A stretch of DNA of 64,000 bases from NCBI RefSeq assembly GCF_017355525.1, contig NZ_CP067395.1, positions 3,627,001-3,691,000 of the forward strand. Reading direction: 5' to 3'. Of the stretch, positions 8,440-17,482 are shown in pieces. Within the stretch, counting starts at the first letter, position 1. Every line of letters begins with the position of its first letter. Source of the stretch: Lysobacter enzymogenes (GTDB lineage: Bacteria; Pseudomonadota; Gammaproteobacteria; Xanthomonadales; Xanthomonadaceae). A program made the position numbers and the translations under genes. Under the pieces are notes generated by a model. The model saw nothing but the letters and a program-made list of their open reading frames with translations. It ran no database searches and was not told where the DNA came from.

Positions 8440-10716
8440 ATGCTCAAGCCTCTTTCCGCCGCGATCGGCAGCGCCCTGCTGCTGTCCTTCGTCGCCGGCG
8501 GCGCCGCCGCCCAGGACCCGGCGCCGGCCGCGCCCGAAGCCAGCGCAGCCGCGCGCGCCGCGGTCGACCTCGACAACGTCGTGGTCACCGGCACCCGCAG
8601 CCCCAAGGCGGTCGACAAGATTCCCGGCGCGATCACCCTGGTGTCGAAAGCCGAACTCGCGCGCAGCCTAGTGCTGACCGAAGACGCGACCGCGGTGCTC
8701 GCGCGCACCGTGCCCGGCTATGCCGAATCCTCGCAGGCGATGAGCAACACCGGCGAGAACCTGCGCGGCCGCGTCGCCCTGCGTTTGTTCGACGGCGTGC
8801 CGCAGGGCTCGCCGCTGCGCGAAGGCACCCGCAACGGCACCTTCACCGACATGGGCATCGTCGGCCGGATCGAAGTCATCAACGGCCCGTCCGCGTCGGA
8901 AGGCATCGGCGCGGCCGGCGGCATCATCAACTATCTGTCCGCCGCGCCGACCAAGGAAGGCAACGAGTTCACCCTGATCACCCGCTACACCACCCAGTTC
9001 GAGGACGACAGCGACGGCTGGAAGCTCGGCTTCAACTTCGCCCGCAAGGCCGGAAACTTCGACATGCTCGCCAGCGTCTCGTTCCTGGACCGCGGCATCA
9101 CCTACGACGGCCAAGGCCGCCGCATCGGCATGAACACCAGCGGCTCGCTGGCCGACACCGAATCGCGCAACCTGTTCCTCAAAGCCGGCTACGACTTCGG
9201 CGAGGACGGCACCCAGCGCATCGAAGGCTCGGTCAGCCACTTCAACATCGAGGGCAAGGCCAACTACATCCAGGTGCTGGGCTGCCGCCCCGACGAGCGC
9301 GCGCTGTGCGGCGAGACCCGCACCAACACCTCCGAGCGCGGCAGCATCTTCGGCTCCAAGGCCGCGATCAACGATTTCAAGCAATACCAGCTGACCTACA
9401 CGAACAGCGATTTCTTCGGCGGCACGCTGACCGTGAACGGCTACAAGGCCGATCAGGAAATGCGCTACCTGCCGGAGAACACCATCGACCGCCAGGATCC
9501 GCTGCTCGGGCCGATCGGTTCGGTCTGGGACCAGTCGGAAATCGTCACCAACAAGAAAGGCCTGCGCACCTCGTGGGCGCGGCCGTCGCTGTTCTCGGTC
9601 GAAGGCCTGGAGCTGCGCATCGGCGTGGACCTGGTCGAAGACACCGCGCAGCAGCGCCTGGCGCTGACCGACCGGCTGTGGGTGCCGCCGATGGACTACA
9701 AGAGCCGTGCGCCGTGGATGCAGCTGTCGTGGGACATCGGCCCGGTGACTCTGTCCGGCGGCATCCGCCGCGAGGACGGCGAGCTGCACGTCGACAGCTA
9801 CACCACCACTTGGTACCGCGACCGCCGCAACGTCGGCGGCGGCACTTTGGACTATCAGGAGAACCTGACCAACTTCGGCGCCGTGTGGCGCGTCAACGAG
9901 CAATGGTCGGTGTTCGGCTCCTACGGCGAAGGCTTCACCCTGGCCAACGTCGGCATTCCGCTGCGCAACGTGCAGTGCTCCGGCGACGCCGGCAGCGTGC
10001 AGACCAACGGCTGCCCGAACGACCCGCCGATCAACGTCGGCGACCTGCTCGACCTCAACGCCATCGTGGTCGAGAACACCGAGTTCGGCTTCAACTGGCG
10101 CGGCGAGCGCGCCTCGGTCAGCGCCTCGCATTACGACTCCAAGTCCGACTACGGCCAGTCGCTGGCGATCGACCCGGTCACCAACGACCTGGTGCTGCTG
10201 CGCGCGCCGGTGCGGATCAAGGGCGTCGAAGTCTCGGCCGACTGGCGCTTCAACGACGCCTGGCGGATCAGCGCAGTGTATTCGCGCACCCGCGGCAAGA
10301 CCTCGTTCTGGTCGGCCGACGCGGCCGGCCGCTTCGGCGCCGGCGGCTTGAACAAGCCGATGGGCGTGCTCGACATCAACCCCGACAAGCTGGCCTGGAC
10401 CCTGACCTGGAACTTCCGCCCCAACGCCGATGTGAGCCTGGGCGCGACCACATTGTTCTCGCGCGACCTGTCCGGCAGCGACGTGCGCGCATTCGACAAC
10501 CGCGCGTTCGCCTTCACCGAAAGCACCAAGGGCTACACCTTGTTCGACCTGGGCTTCAATTACGAGACCCAGCGCTACGGCAAGTTTTCGCTCGGCATCG
10601 AGAACCTGCTCGACAAGCAATACATCCTGAGCTGGTCGCAGCCGCCGGGCGGGTTCCAGAACTATTGGGCCGGACGCGGGCGCACCGTCTCGCTGACCCA
10701 CACCTTCAAGTTCTGA
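8440..10716 (+). CDS. TonB-dependent outer-membrane receptor
   Basis: 758 residues. The ATG at 8440 gives a good signal peptide (MLKPLSAAIGSALLLSFVAG, then an AAAQ cleavage region). A TonB-box-like VVVTGTR is at residues 47-53. The plug domain has the NGPSASEGIGAAGGIINY signature, and a 22-strand-type barrel ends in the canonical terminal Phe (HTFKF). Such receptors import siderophores, vitamins or glycans across the outer membrane with ExbBD-TonB energy. Its position at the head of the hydrolase, kinase and glycosidase genes suggests uptake of the compound they degrade. Tandem candidate operators lie 180 to 225 bp upstream; a strong terminator follows at 10752. Confidence 0.93.
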   Translation: MLKPLSAAIGSALLLSFVAGGAAAQDPAPAAPEASAAARAAVDLDNVVVTGTRSPKAVDKIPGAITLVSKAELARSLVLTEDATAVLARTVPGYAESSQAMSNTGENLRGRVALRLFDGVPQGSPLREGTRNGTFTDMGIVGRIEVINGPSASEGIGAAGGIINYLSAAPTKEGNEFTLITRYTTQFEDDSDGWKLGFNFARKAGNFDMLASVSFLDRGITYDGQGRRIGMNTSGSLADTESRNLFLKAGYDFGEDGTQRIEGSVSHFNIEGKANYIQVLGCRPDERALCGETRTNTSERGSIFGSKAAINDFKQYQLTYTNSDFFGGTLTVNGYKADQEMRYLPENTIDRQDPLLGPIGSVWDQSEIVTNKKGLRTSWARPSLFSVEGLELRIGVDLVEDTAQQRLALTDRLWVPPMDYKSRAPWMQLSWDIGPVTLSGGIRREDGELHVDSYTTTWYRDRRNVGGGTLDYQENLTNFGAVWRVNEQWSVFGSYGEGFTLANVGIPLRNVQCSGDAGSVQTNGCPNDPPINVGDLLDLNAIVVENTEFGFNWRGERASVSASHYDSKSDYGQSLAIDPVTNDLVLLRAPVRIKGVEVSADWRFNDAWRISAVYSRTRGKTSFWSADAAGRFGAGGLNKPMGVLDINPDKLAWTLTWNFRPNADVSLGATTLFSRDLSGSDVRAFDNRAFAFTESTKGYTLFDLGFNYETQRYGKFSLGIENLLDKQYILSWSQPPGGFQNYWAGRGRTVSLTHTFKF

Positions 10717-10751
10717 GTTCCGCGGCGGACGCCGGTTCGGATCGCCCTCGT

Positions 10752-10787
10752 CCGCCGCGGCATGGACAGCCGCGGCGGCTTTTTCTT
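10752..10787 (+). terminator. Rho-independent terminator after the TonB receptor gene
   Basis: CCGCCGCGGC (10752-10761) pairs perfectly with GCCGCGGCGG (10769-10778) over a 7-base loop, followed by CTTTTTCTT. It ends 17 bp before the serine hydrolase start, so it should reduce, though not necessarily abolish, readthrough into the enzyme genes. Confidence 0.88.
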
Positions 10788-10803
10788 CGCAACAGGAATC
10801 GAC

Positions 10804-12258
10804 TTGCCCACTCGCGCCTTCCGCCGTTGCCGCGTGCCGCTGCTGATCGTGGGAGCGATGGCGACAGGTGCGGCTTGCGCCGAAACCGGGCACAACAGCC
10901 TCGGGCCCGAAGGCCCTCCCGCGACGGTCGTGGCAATGCAGACATCGGCGGAGTCTGTGGGAGGGACTTCAGTCCCGACGCTTTCCGCTCAGGCTTCAGC
11001 ACCCACCTCGCCATTCGAACCGTTGCACGCGTACATGCGCGACGCGACCCGCCCCGGCGGCTACCTCGGCGCGGTCGTGCTGATCCTGCGCGACGGCCGC
11101 ATCGTCGACTTCCACGCCTACGGCCAGCGCGATTTGGCCCGCCGCGAAGCGATGCGCCGCGACGCGATCTTCCGCATCTATTCGATGAGCAAGACGGTGA
11201 CTTCGGCCGCGGTGATGCAACTGGCCGAGCGCGGCCTGATCGACATCGAAGCGCCGGTCGAACGCTACCTGCCCGAACTCGCCGACCGCCAGGTCGCCGC
11301 CGGCGGCAGCGCCGATGCGCCGCGGCTGCACCCGGCGCGGCGCGCGATCACCGTGCGACATCTGCTGACCCACACCGCCGGTTTCGCCGCCGGCCTGCCC
11401 GGCGACGACCTCGCCGCTGCGCTGACCCGTCGCGACGATCCGCACGCCGCCGGCGACCTCGCCGGTTTCGTCGCCCGCCTCGCGCGCGCGCCGCTGGCCG
11501 CCGATCCCGGCACCCGTTTCGGTTACGACGGCGCAGCCACCGAGGTGCTGGCGCGGCTGGTCGAAGTCGTGTCCGGGCAAGCCTTCGATGCTTACTTGCG
11601 CGAGCATCTGTTCGTTCCGCTGCGCATGCGCGACACCGGTTTCGCGGTGCCCGCCGATGCGCGCAGCCGCATCGCCGACTTGACCACCACCGCCGACGAC
11701 GGCCGCCTGCGCCTGGACGACAGCCCCTCGCAACGCGTTCCCGGCGCGCCGCTCAACGCCTATTCCAGCGGCGCCGGCGGCTTGTATTCCACCGCCTGCG
11801 ATTACGCGCGCTTCGCCCAGATGCTGCTCGACGGCGGCCGCATCGCCGACCGCTCCGGCTTCGCCGACTGCGGCGAACGCCGCGCCGGCCCCGGCCCGCG
11901 CGTGCTGCGCGCCGACACGGTCGCGGCGATGCTGCGCAACCAGCTGAGCATGCTCGATCCGCCGGTGCACCAGTTCGACCGCGGCGAAGGCTTCGGTTTC
12001 GGCGGTGCGGTGGTGATCGATCCGGCCAAGCGCGCGACGCCGGCGTCGCCGGGACAGTTCGGCTGGCCCGGCGCGGCGTCGACCACCTACGCCATCGATC
12101 CGCTGCGCAAGACCGTGGCGATCGCGCTGTTGCAGCATCTACCACGCCGCGAAATCGCCGACGACCCGCCGCGCCTGAGCGCGGATTTCTATCGTCTCGC
12201 CTACGCCGCCGTCGACGCCGCGGCCGCGGCATCGGCCGCCAGCGGGAGTGCCCGGTGA
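10804..12258 (+). CDS. Serine hydrolase of the beta-lactamase/esterase family
   Basis: 484 residues from the TTG at 10804, chosen because AGGA lies 8 bases upstream and because the alternative ATG at 10762 lies in the loop of the preceding terminator. A signal peptide with Arg-Arg and VPLLIVGAMATGAACA predicts export. The class C beta-lactamase/esterase SxxK motif is Ser127-Met-Ser-Lys130, followed by HTAGFA, a FGYDGA tyrosine motif and FGWPGA in place of the usual KTG/HxG box. Family members cleave esters, amides or peptides. Residues about 33-60 are encoded by an inverted pair of family 2 repeats, an insertion between signal peptide and enzyme domain. Overlaps the kinase gene by 4 bp, so the two are co-translated. 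Confidence 0.85.
   Translation: MPTRAFRRCRVPLLIVGAMATGAACAETGHNSLGPEGPPATVVAMQTSAESVGGTSVPTLSAQASAPTSPFEPLHAYMRDATRPGGYLGAVVLILRDGRIVDFHAYGQRDLARREAMRRDAIFRIYSMSKTVTSAAVMQLAERGLIDIEAPVERYLPELADRQVAAGGSADAPRLHPARRAITVRHLLTHTAGFAAGLPGDDLAAALTRRDDPHAAGDLAGFVARLARAPLAADPGTRFGYDGAATEVLARLVEVVSGQAFDAYLREHLFVPLRMRDTGFAVPADARSRIADLTTTADDGRLRLDDSPSQRVPGAPLNAYSSGAGGLYSTACDYARFAQMLLDGGRIADRSGFADCGERRAGPGPRVLRADTVAAMLRNQLSMLDPPVHQFDRGEGFGFGGAVVIDPAKRATPASPGQFGWPGAASTTYAIDPLRKTVAIALLQHLPRREIADDPPRLSADFYRLAYAAVDAAAAASAASGSAR
10901..10984 (+). repeat. Inverted pair of family 2 repeats inside a coding region
   Basis: The copy at 10901-10925 (GGGCCCGAAGGCCCTCCCGC) and the opposite-strand copy at 10955-10984 (GTGGGAGGGACTTCAGTCCC) are members of a repeat family otherwise found in gaps, for example 13194-13220 and 61867-61895. 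Here both are read in frame by the serine hydrolase gene. Confidence 0.75.
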
Positions 12259-13187
12259 CCCAGCCCGAACGCCTCGCCGTCCTCGTCGCCGGCTCGGCCA
12301 ATCTCGACTTCGTCGTCCGCGCCGCGCACGCGCCCGCGCCCGGCGAAACCGTGCTCGGCCGCGAACTGGCGACCTATCCCGGCGGCAAGGGCGCCAACCA
12401 GGCCCTCGCCTGCGCGCGCGCCGGCGCCGCGCCGACGCGCATGCTGCTGGCGCTCGGCGCCGACGCGCACGCCGAACCGATCGAACGCTCGTTGCGCGAA
12501 GGCGGCGTCGAACTGCGGGTGCGCCGCATCGGCGACCGCGCGACCGGCACCGCCTTCGTCTGCGTGGCCGACGACGGCGAGAACTCGATCGTCGTCGCGC
12601 CCGGCGCCAACGCCGCGCTGCGCGGCGACGACCTGCCCGCGCTCGACGGCGTCGGCTGGCTGTTGCTGCAACTGGAAACGCCGTTGGACGCGGTCGCCGC
12701 GTGGGCGCGGCGCGCACGCGCGGCAGGCGTGACCGTGGCGCTCAACGCGGCGCCCGCGCAGGCCTTGCCGGCGGCGTTGCTCGACGCGGTCGACCTGCTG
12801 ATCGTCAACGAAGGCGAGCTGGCCGCGCTGACCGGCCAGAGCGATCCTGAGGCCGCGCTCGCCGCGGTGCGCGTGCCGAACGTGGTGGTGACCCTGGGCG
12901 CGCGCGGCTGCCTCGCGCGCGCCGACGGACGCGCCCTGCGCCAGCGCGCGTTCGCGGTCGACGCGGTCGACACCACCGCGGCCGGCGATACGTTCTGCGG
13001 CGTCCTGGTCGCCGCGCTGGCGCAAGGCGACGGCTTCGACACCGCGTTGCGGCGCGCCTGCGCGGCCTCGGCGCTGGCGTGCACGCGACCGGGTGCGCAG
13101 ACCAGCGTGCCGAGTCATGTCGAAGTCGAGCGGCTGCTGCAAACTGCCGAGGCGGCGGCGCTTTCCGATCCGGTTGCCGCGACTTGA
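12255..13187 (+). CDS. Ribokinase-family (PfkB) sugar kinase
   Basis: 310 residues, GTG start at 12255 overlapping the previous stop (GTGA). PfkB-family kinases phosphorylate sugars such as ribose at the 5-hydroxyl using ATP. The substrate-binding GGKGANQA is at residues 43-50 and the anion-hole/catalytic motif DTTAAGD ends at Asp245; the usual GAGD is here AAGD, a tolerated change. The overlap with the serine hydrolase and the downstream glycosidase-like genes imply that it phosphorylates the monosaccharide they release. Ribokinase is the closest subfamily, but sugar specificity cannot be read from sequence alone. Confidence 0.88.
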   Translation: MTQPERLAVLVAGSANLDFVVRAAHAPAPGETVLGRELATYPGGKGANQALACARAGAAPTRMLLALGADAHAEPIERSLREGGVELRVRRIGDRATGTAFVCVADDGENSIVVAPGANAALRGDDLPALDGVGWLLLQLETPLDAVAAWARRARAAGVTVALNAAPAQALPAALLDAVDLLIVNEGELAALTGQSDPEAALAAVRVPNVVVTLGARGCLARADGRALRQRAFAVDAVDTTAAGDTFCGVLVAALAQGDGFDTALRRACAASALACTRPGAQTSVPSHVEVERLLQTAEAAALSDPVAAT

Positions 13188-13193
13188 GGCAGA

Positions 13194-13220
13194 GCATCGG
13201 GACCGAAGTCCCTCCCACAG
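13194..13220 (-). repeat. Family 2 repeat copy
   Basis: A copy on the minus strand (plus-strand reading GGGACCGAAGTCCCTCCCAC) just after the ribokinase stop codon, in the 101-bp gap before the next gene. Confidence 0.75.
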
Positions 13221-13288
13221 CCGCCGTACCAGCGCGACGCATCGACACCGAACTCCAATCCCGCAATCAGACTCACGAATCCCCCGCC

Positions 13289-15472
13289 ATGTCCGACTAC
13301 GATTCCGCCGCCGACGCCGCTCCCGAAGCCGAGCGCCCGCGCGTGCGCAGCGAGTACAAGTTCTCCCACGTCACCACCCAGCGCTACCTGCCGCTGCCGG
13401 GCAAGGCGCCGGGCTGGCCGTTCGCCGAGATCGGCCACTGGAAGACCGACGTGGACGGCGCGCTCGACGACTGGATCGAGGAACTCAAGGACTGGCGGCG
13501 CGAGCATCTGGTCCGCATCGGCTACGACGACGCGCATTACCGCCGGCCGGAACTGCAATGGGCGCAGCGCAACTTCGTCCACGCGCAGATGATGGTCGAG
13601 GACCGGTATTTCTACGATCCGGTCGCAGGCCGCTATACCGTCGATCGTTATCTCGACGACCTTGAGCGTCGCTACGGCGGCATCGACAGCGTGCTGATCT
13701 GGCCGGTGTATCCGAACATCGGCGTCGACGACCGCAACCAGTTCGACCTCGCCCGCGATCTGCCCGGCGGCCTCGACGGGCTGCGCGGCGCGGTCGCCGA
13801 TTTCCACCGCCGCGGCGTGCGCGTGTTCCTTCCGACCATGCCGTGGGACCACGGCACCCGCGACGCCGGCCGCCGCGATTGGGACAGCGTCGCCGAACTG
13901 GTCGCAGCGATCGGCGCCGACGGCGTCAACGGCGACACCTACAACGGCGTGCCGCGCGCGTTCTTCGACGCCTGCGACGCCGCCGGCCATCCGGTGGTGC
14001 TGCAACCCGAATCGACCATCAGCGCCGAGGAAGCGCTGATCTGGAACGTGCAGAGCTGGGGCAAGAAGGCGCCGAACGAAGCGGTACCGCCGGTGGCCAA
14101 GTTCAAGTGGCTGGAACCGCGGCACATGATCAACTACGAAAACCGCTGGGGCCGCGACCGCAACCACGACCTGCAATACATCTTCTTCAACGGCGTCGGC
14201 TACAACGCCTGGGAGAACGTGTGGGGCGTTTGGAACCAGTTGAGCGACCGCGACGCCGAAGGCCTGCGCCGCATCGCCACGGTCGAGCGCGCGTTCGCGC
14301 CGCATTTCGTCGCCGCCGATTGGCGGCCGTACGCGCGCACCTTGCAACACGGTGTATTCGCCAGCCGTTTCCCGCACGGGGGCTCGACGGTCTGGACCGT
14401 GGTCAACCGCAACGAATTCGACGTCGACGGGGAATTGATCGCAGTCGCGCATGCGGACGGCCAGCGGTACTACGACCTGTGGAACGGCGCCGAGCTGACG
14501 CCGCGCGTCGACGGCGGACGCGCGACGCTCGAATTCGCGCTGGAAGGCCGCGGCTTCGGCGCGCTGCTGGCGCGGCCGGCCGCAGCCGCCGACGACGACG
14601 GGCTCGACGCGTTCCTGGCCAAGATGCGCACGCTGTCGGCCCGACCGCTGCGCGAGTACAGCGCGCAGTGGACTTCGCTGAAGCAGACCCTGGTGGAGAT
14701 CGCGCCGACCGCGCCGGCACCGGCCGCGCCGCAAGGCATGGTCGAGATCCCTGCCGCCGACTTCGACTTCGTCGTCGGCGGCGTCGAGATCGAAGGCCAG
14801 ACCTGGGAAGGCGTGGACGTGCAGTACCCGTGGGAGAACAGCGCGCGCCGCAACCATCGCAGGCGCCTGCGCCTGCCGCGCTTCTTCATCGACCGCACTC
14901 CGGTCACCAACGCGCAGTACCTCGAGTTCGTGCGCGCCAGCGGCTACGTTCCGCGCGACGCGCACAACTACCTGCGCGACTGGGTCGACGGTGCGCCACG
15001 GGCGGGTTGGGAAGACCGTCCCGTCACTTGGGTCGCGCTCGAAGACGCGCGCGCCTATGCGCACTGGGCCGGCAAGCGCCTGCCGCGCGAGTGGGAGTGG
15101 CAGTACGCCGCGCAGGGCGGCGACGGCCGCCGCTATCCCTGGGGCGACGATTGGCGCGAAGACGCGGTGCCGGCGCCGAACCGCGGCCGCCGCGTGCGCG
15201 CGCCGGATCCGGTCGATGCGCATCCGGCCGGTGCCAGCCCGTTCGGCGTGCTCGATCTGGTCGGCAACGTCTGGCAATGGACCGACGAATACGTCGACGA
15301 TCACACCCGCGCGGCGATCCTGCGCGGCGGCAGTTCGTACCAGCCGCAGACCTCGCATTGGTATTTCCCGCAGGCCTACCGACTCGACCAGCACGGCAAG
15401 CTGCTGCTGATGGCGCCGAGCAAAGACCGCTCGGCCTGCATCGGCTTCCGCTGCGCGATGGACGCGGAGTAA
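13289..15472 (+). CDS. Glycosidase-like domain fused to formylglycine-enzyme-like (SUMF1) domain
   Basis: 727 residues. Residues about 1-480 look like a TIM-barrel glycosidase with a C-terminal beta domain (RRYGGIDSVLIWPVYPNIG, VFLPTMPWDHGTRD, a WNGAEL beta region); I do not recognise a named GH family. Residues 484-727 form an FGE-sulfatase/SUMF1 fold (FFIDRTPVTNAQYLEF, GKRLPREWEWQYAA, GNVWQWTDEY, GFRCAMD). The paired catalytic cysteines of true formylglycine-generating enzyme are absent from the expected segment, so sulfatase activation is unlikely; a binding or structural role fits better. No signal peptide is evident, so it is probably cytoplasmic. Separated by 4 bp from the GH127-like gene. 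The start is the ATG after the repeat at 13194. Confidence 0.75.
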   Translation: MSDYDSAADAAPEAERPRVRSEYKFSHVTTQRYLPLPGKAPGWPFAEIGHWKTDVDGALDDWIEELKDWRREHLVRIGYDDAHYRRPELQWAQRNFVHAQMMVEDRYFYDPVAGRYTVDRYLDDLERRYGGIDSVLIWPVYPNIGVDDRNQFDLARDLPGGLDGLRGAVADFHRRGVRVFLPTMPWDHGTRDAGRRDWDSVAELVAAIGADGVNGDTYNGVPRAFFDACDAAGHPVVLQPESTISAEEALIWNVQSWGKKAPNEAVPPVAKFKWLEPRHMINYENRWGRDRNHDLQYIFFNGVGYNAWENVWGVWNQLSDRDAEGLRRIATVERAFAPHFVAADWRPYARTLQHGVFASRFPHGGSTVWTVVNRNEFDVDGELIAVAHADGQRYYDLWNGAELTPRVDGGRATLEFALEGRGFGALLARPAAAADDDGLDAFLAKMRTLSARPLREYSAQWTSLKQTLVEIAPTAPAPAAPQGMVEIPAADFDFVVGGVEIEGQTWEGVDVQYPWENSARRNHRRRLRLPRFFIDRTPVTNAQYLEFVRASGYVPRDAHNYLRDWVDGAPRAGWEDRPVTWVALEDARAYAHWAGKRLPREWEWQYAAQGGDGRRYPWGDDWREDAVPAPNRGRRVRAPDPVDAHPAGASPFGVLDLVGNVWQWTDEYVDDHTRAAILRGGSSYQPQTSHWYFPQAYRLDQHGKLLLMAPSKDRSACIGFRCAMDAE

Positions 15473-15476
15473 GCGC

Positions 15477-17384
15477 ATGCGCGACTACGCTCCCGCGCTG
15501 GATCCGGCCGGCATCGACCTGCAAGGGCCGCTCGGCGAAGCGCTCGCGGCCAACCTGCGCGGCCGCCTGTCGCATTTCATCGTCGACGAAACCAGCCCGG
15601 CGATCGCGCTGTTCGCGCCCGAGCGCCGCCGCCACAACACCGAGGGCGATTGGTACGGCGAACACGCCGGCAAGTGGCTCAGCGCTGCGGCCAAGGCCGC
15701 CGCGCGCAGCGGCGATGCGCGTCTGCTCGGCAACGTCCGCCGCGTCGCCGACTTCCTGGTCTCGGTGCAGGAAGCCGACGGTTACCTCGGCACCTACGCG
15801 CCGGAGCGCCGCTTCATGCGCAAGCAGCCGCCGAAGCCGGTCAGCTGGGACGGCGCGCCGAGCGTGCGCACCTGGGACATCTGGACCCACGCGTATCTGA
15901 TCCTCGGCCTGCTGGAAGTGCACAAGCACTTCCCCGAACCGCGCTACCTCGACGCCGCGCGCCGCATCGGCGCGCTGTGCCTGCGCACGCTCAACGACCG
16001 CGGCATCGACATCACCGAGCTCGGCAATCATTTCGGCATGTCGGCGACGGTGCTGCTCGATCCCGCGGTCGAACTGTATTTCGCCACCGGCGAGCAGGAT
16101 TTCCTCGACCTGGCCCTGATCGTGCTCGGCCAGGCCGACGCGCATCCGCCGCTGGCCCTGCTCACGCGCGCTCTCGCCGGCGCGGACGCGGCCGAGATCG
16201 CCACCGGCAAGGCCTACCAACTGGCCTGGAACCTGGTCGGGCTGGCCAAGCTGCACCGCGCCAGCGGCCATGCCGACTACCTGGGCGCGGTCGAGTCGCT
16301 GTGGCGCAGCATCCGCGAGCGCCATCTGACCCTCGGCGGCGGCCCCTGGGGCGGCGTCGCGCACCGCTCGCGCGAGGTGTTCAACGCGCCCGGCGCGTTC
16401 GACCCGCACGGCTATGTCGAAACCTGTTCGACCCTGGCCTGGATCCAGCTCAATCGCGAATTGCTGACGATCACCGGCGAGGCGCGTTACGCCGAGGAAA
16501 TCGAGCGTTCGGCCTACAACGACCTGCTCGCCGCGCAGGCGCCGGACGGCGAGGACTGGTGCTATTACGTGTTCCCGAACGGGCGGCGCGTGCATACCAC
16601 GTACTGGCGCTGCTGCAAGTCCAGCGGTGCGATGGCGGTGGAGGAACTGCCGGGCGTGGCTTACTCGCTCGACGACGCTGACGCGGTCGCGGTCAATCTG
16701 TATGGTGCCGGCTCGGCGCGCGTCGCCCATCCGGTCGCGGGCGGACTTCGTCTGACTCAGGACACGGCGTATCCGTTCGACGGGTCGATCCGCATCCGGG
16801 TCGAGCCGAAAAATCCGGCGCGTTTCGCGCTGCGCCTGCGCATCCCTTCGTGGGCGCAAGGCGCGCATGTCGAGGTCAACGGCGCGGCCGTCGACGGCAA
16901 GCCCGCCGCAGGCGACTACTTCGCCGTCGAACGCGAATGGCGCGAAGGCGACGAGGTGCTGTTGCGTCTGCCGATGCGGCCGGTCGCGCACCTCGCGCTG
17001 AACCGCAACGTGCAGGAATCGCGCGCGCCCGACGGCAGCGCGGTCGCGCAGGAGGTGTTGCGTCACGCCTACCTCGGCTTCACCTGCGGCCCGCTGGTCT
17101 ACGCCACCGGCCTGATCGACGGCTTCAAGAGCGAGGAAACCGTGCGCCTGCCCGACGCGCCGGAGTCCGAGTGGCTGCATTGGTCCGCGCCCGCCGCCGG
17201 CGCGCCGCCGCGGCTGGAGCTACGTCTGGGCTATCGCGCGCCGCTGAGCTTCGAACCGTATTACCGCGCCGGCGGCCGCGTCGACGGCGCCTGGCGCCTG
17301 ACCTGGCTGTCGCTGGCGCCGCCCGAGGCCGATGCGGTTTGCGGCTTCGCGCACGATGCACACGGCCCAAGCAAGAATTCGTAA
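15477..17384 (+). CDS. GH127-family glycosidase (DUF1680; beta-L-arabinofuranosidase-like)
   Basis: 635 residues with an alpha/alpha-barrel followed by beta domains, typical of GH127. The family's zinc-thiolate active site can be traced: Glu315 and Cys317 in VETCST and the Cys379-Cys380 pair in YWRCCKSS, matching the ExC plus CC arrangement of the characterised bifidobacterial enzyme, where the first Cys of the pair is the nucleophile. Starts 4 bp after the previous gene, so it is co-transcribed. No signal peptide, hence cytoplasmic action on an imported glycoside. Beta-L-arabinofuranoside or a related furanoside is the likely substrate class; DUF1680 proteins are diverse. The stop codon lies inside the candidate operator at 17373. 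Confidence 0.88.
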   Translation: MRDYAPALDPAGIDLQGPLGEALAANLRGRLSHFIVDETSPAIALFAPERRRHNTEGDWYGEHAGKWLSAAAKAAARSGDARLLGNVRRVADFLVSVQEADGYLGTYAPERRFMRKQPPKPVSWDGAPSVRTWDIWTHAYLILGLLEVHKHFPEPRYLDAARRIGALCLRTLNDRGIDITELGNHFGMSATVLLDPAVELYFATGEQDFLDLALIVLGQADAHPPLALLTRALAGADAAEIATGKAYQLAWNLVGLAKLHRASGHADYLGAVESLWRSIRERHLTLGGGPWGGVAHRSREVFNAPGAFDPHGYVETCSTLAWIQLNRELLTITGEARYAEEIERSAYNDLLAAQAPDGEDWCYYVFPNGRRVHTTYWRCCKSSGAMAVEELPGVAYSLDDADAVAVNLYGAGSARVAHPVAGGLRLTQDTAYPFDGSIRIRVEPKNPARFALRLRIPSWAQGAHVEVNGAAVDGKPAAGDYFAVEREWREGDEVLLRLPMRPVAHLALNRNVQESRAPDGSAVAQEVLRHAYLGFTCGPLVYATGLIDGFKSEETVRLPDAPESEWLHWSAPAAGAPPRLELRLGYRAPLSFEPYYRAGGRVDGAWRLTWLSLAPPEADAVCGFAHDAHGPSKNS

Positions 17385-17395
17385 CGCCAGAACAT
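17373..17395 (+). promoter_or_regulatory. Candidate operator before the CoA-transferase
   Basis: AAGAATTCGTA, ACGCC, AGAACAT (17373-17395). It shares 14 of 16 bases of its first part with the site at 8214 and the GAACAT block with the sites at 3523 and 8252, in the same register. It overlaps the stop codon of the GH127-like gene and lies 88 bp before the CoA-transferase start. Confidence 0.5.
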
Positions 17396-17482
17396 ATGCC
17401 GCCTGCCTGTTCGCGCGGCGCGGGCAGGCGCACAGTTGAACCGCCCGCACCGTCGAACCGCCCAGGCTCCGCCACCGCACGC

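Noticed and set aside
10762..10803. ATG at 10762 as the start of the serine hydrolase
   Set aside because: It lies in the loop of a strong terminator and lacks a ribosome binding site, while the TTG at 10804 has AGGA at the right distance.
14738..15472. True formylglycine-generating enzyme for sulfatase activation
   Set aside because: The active-site cysteines are missing and no sulfatase gene is nearby.
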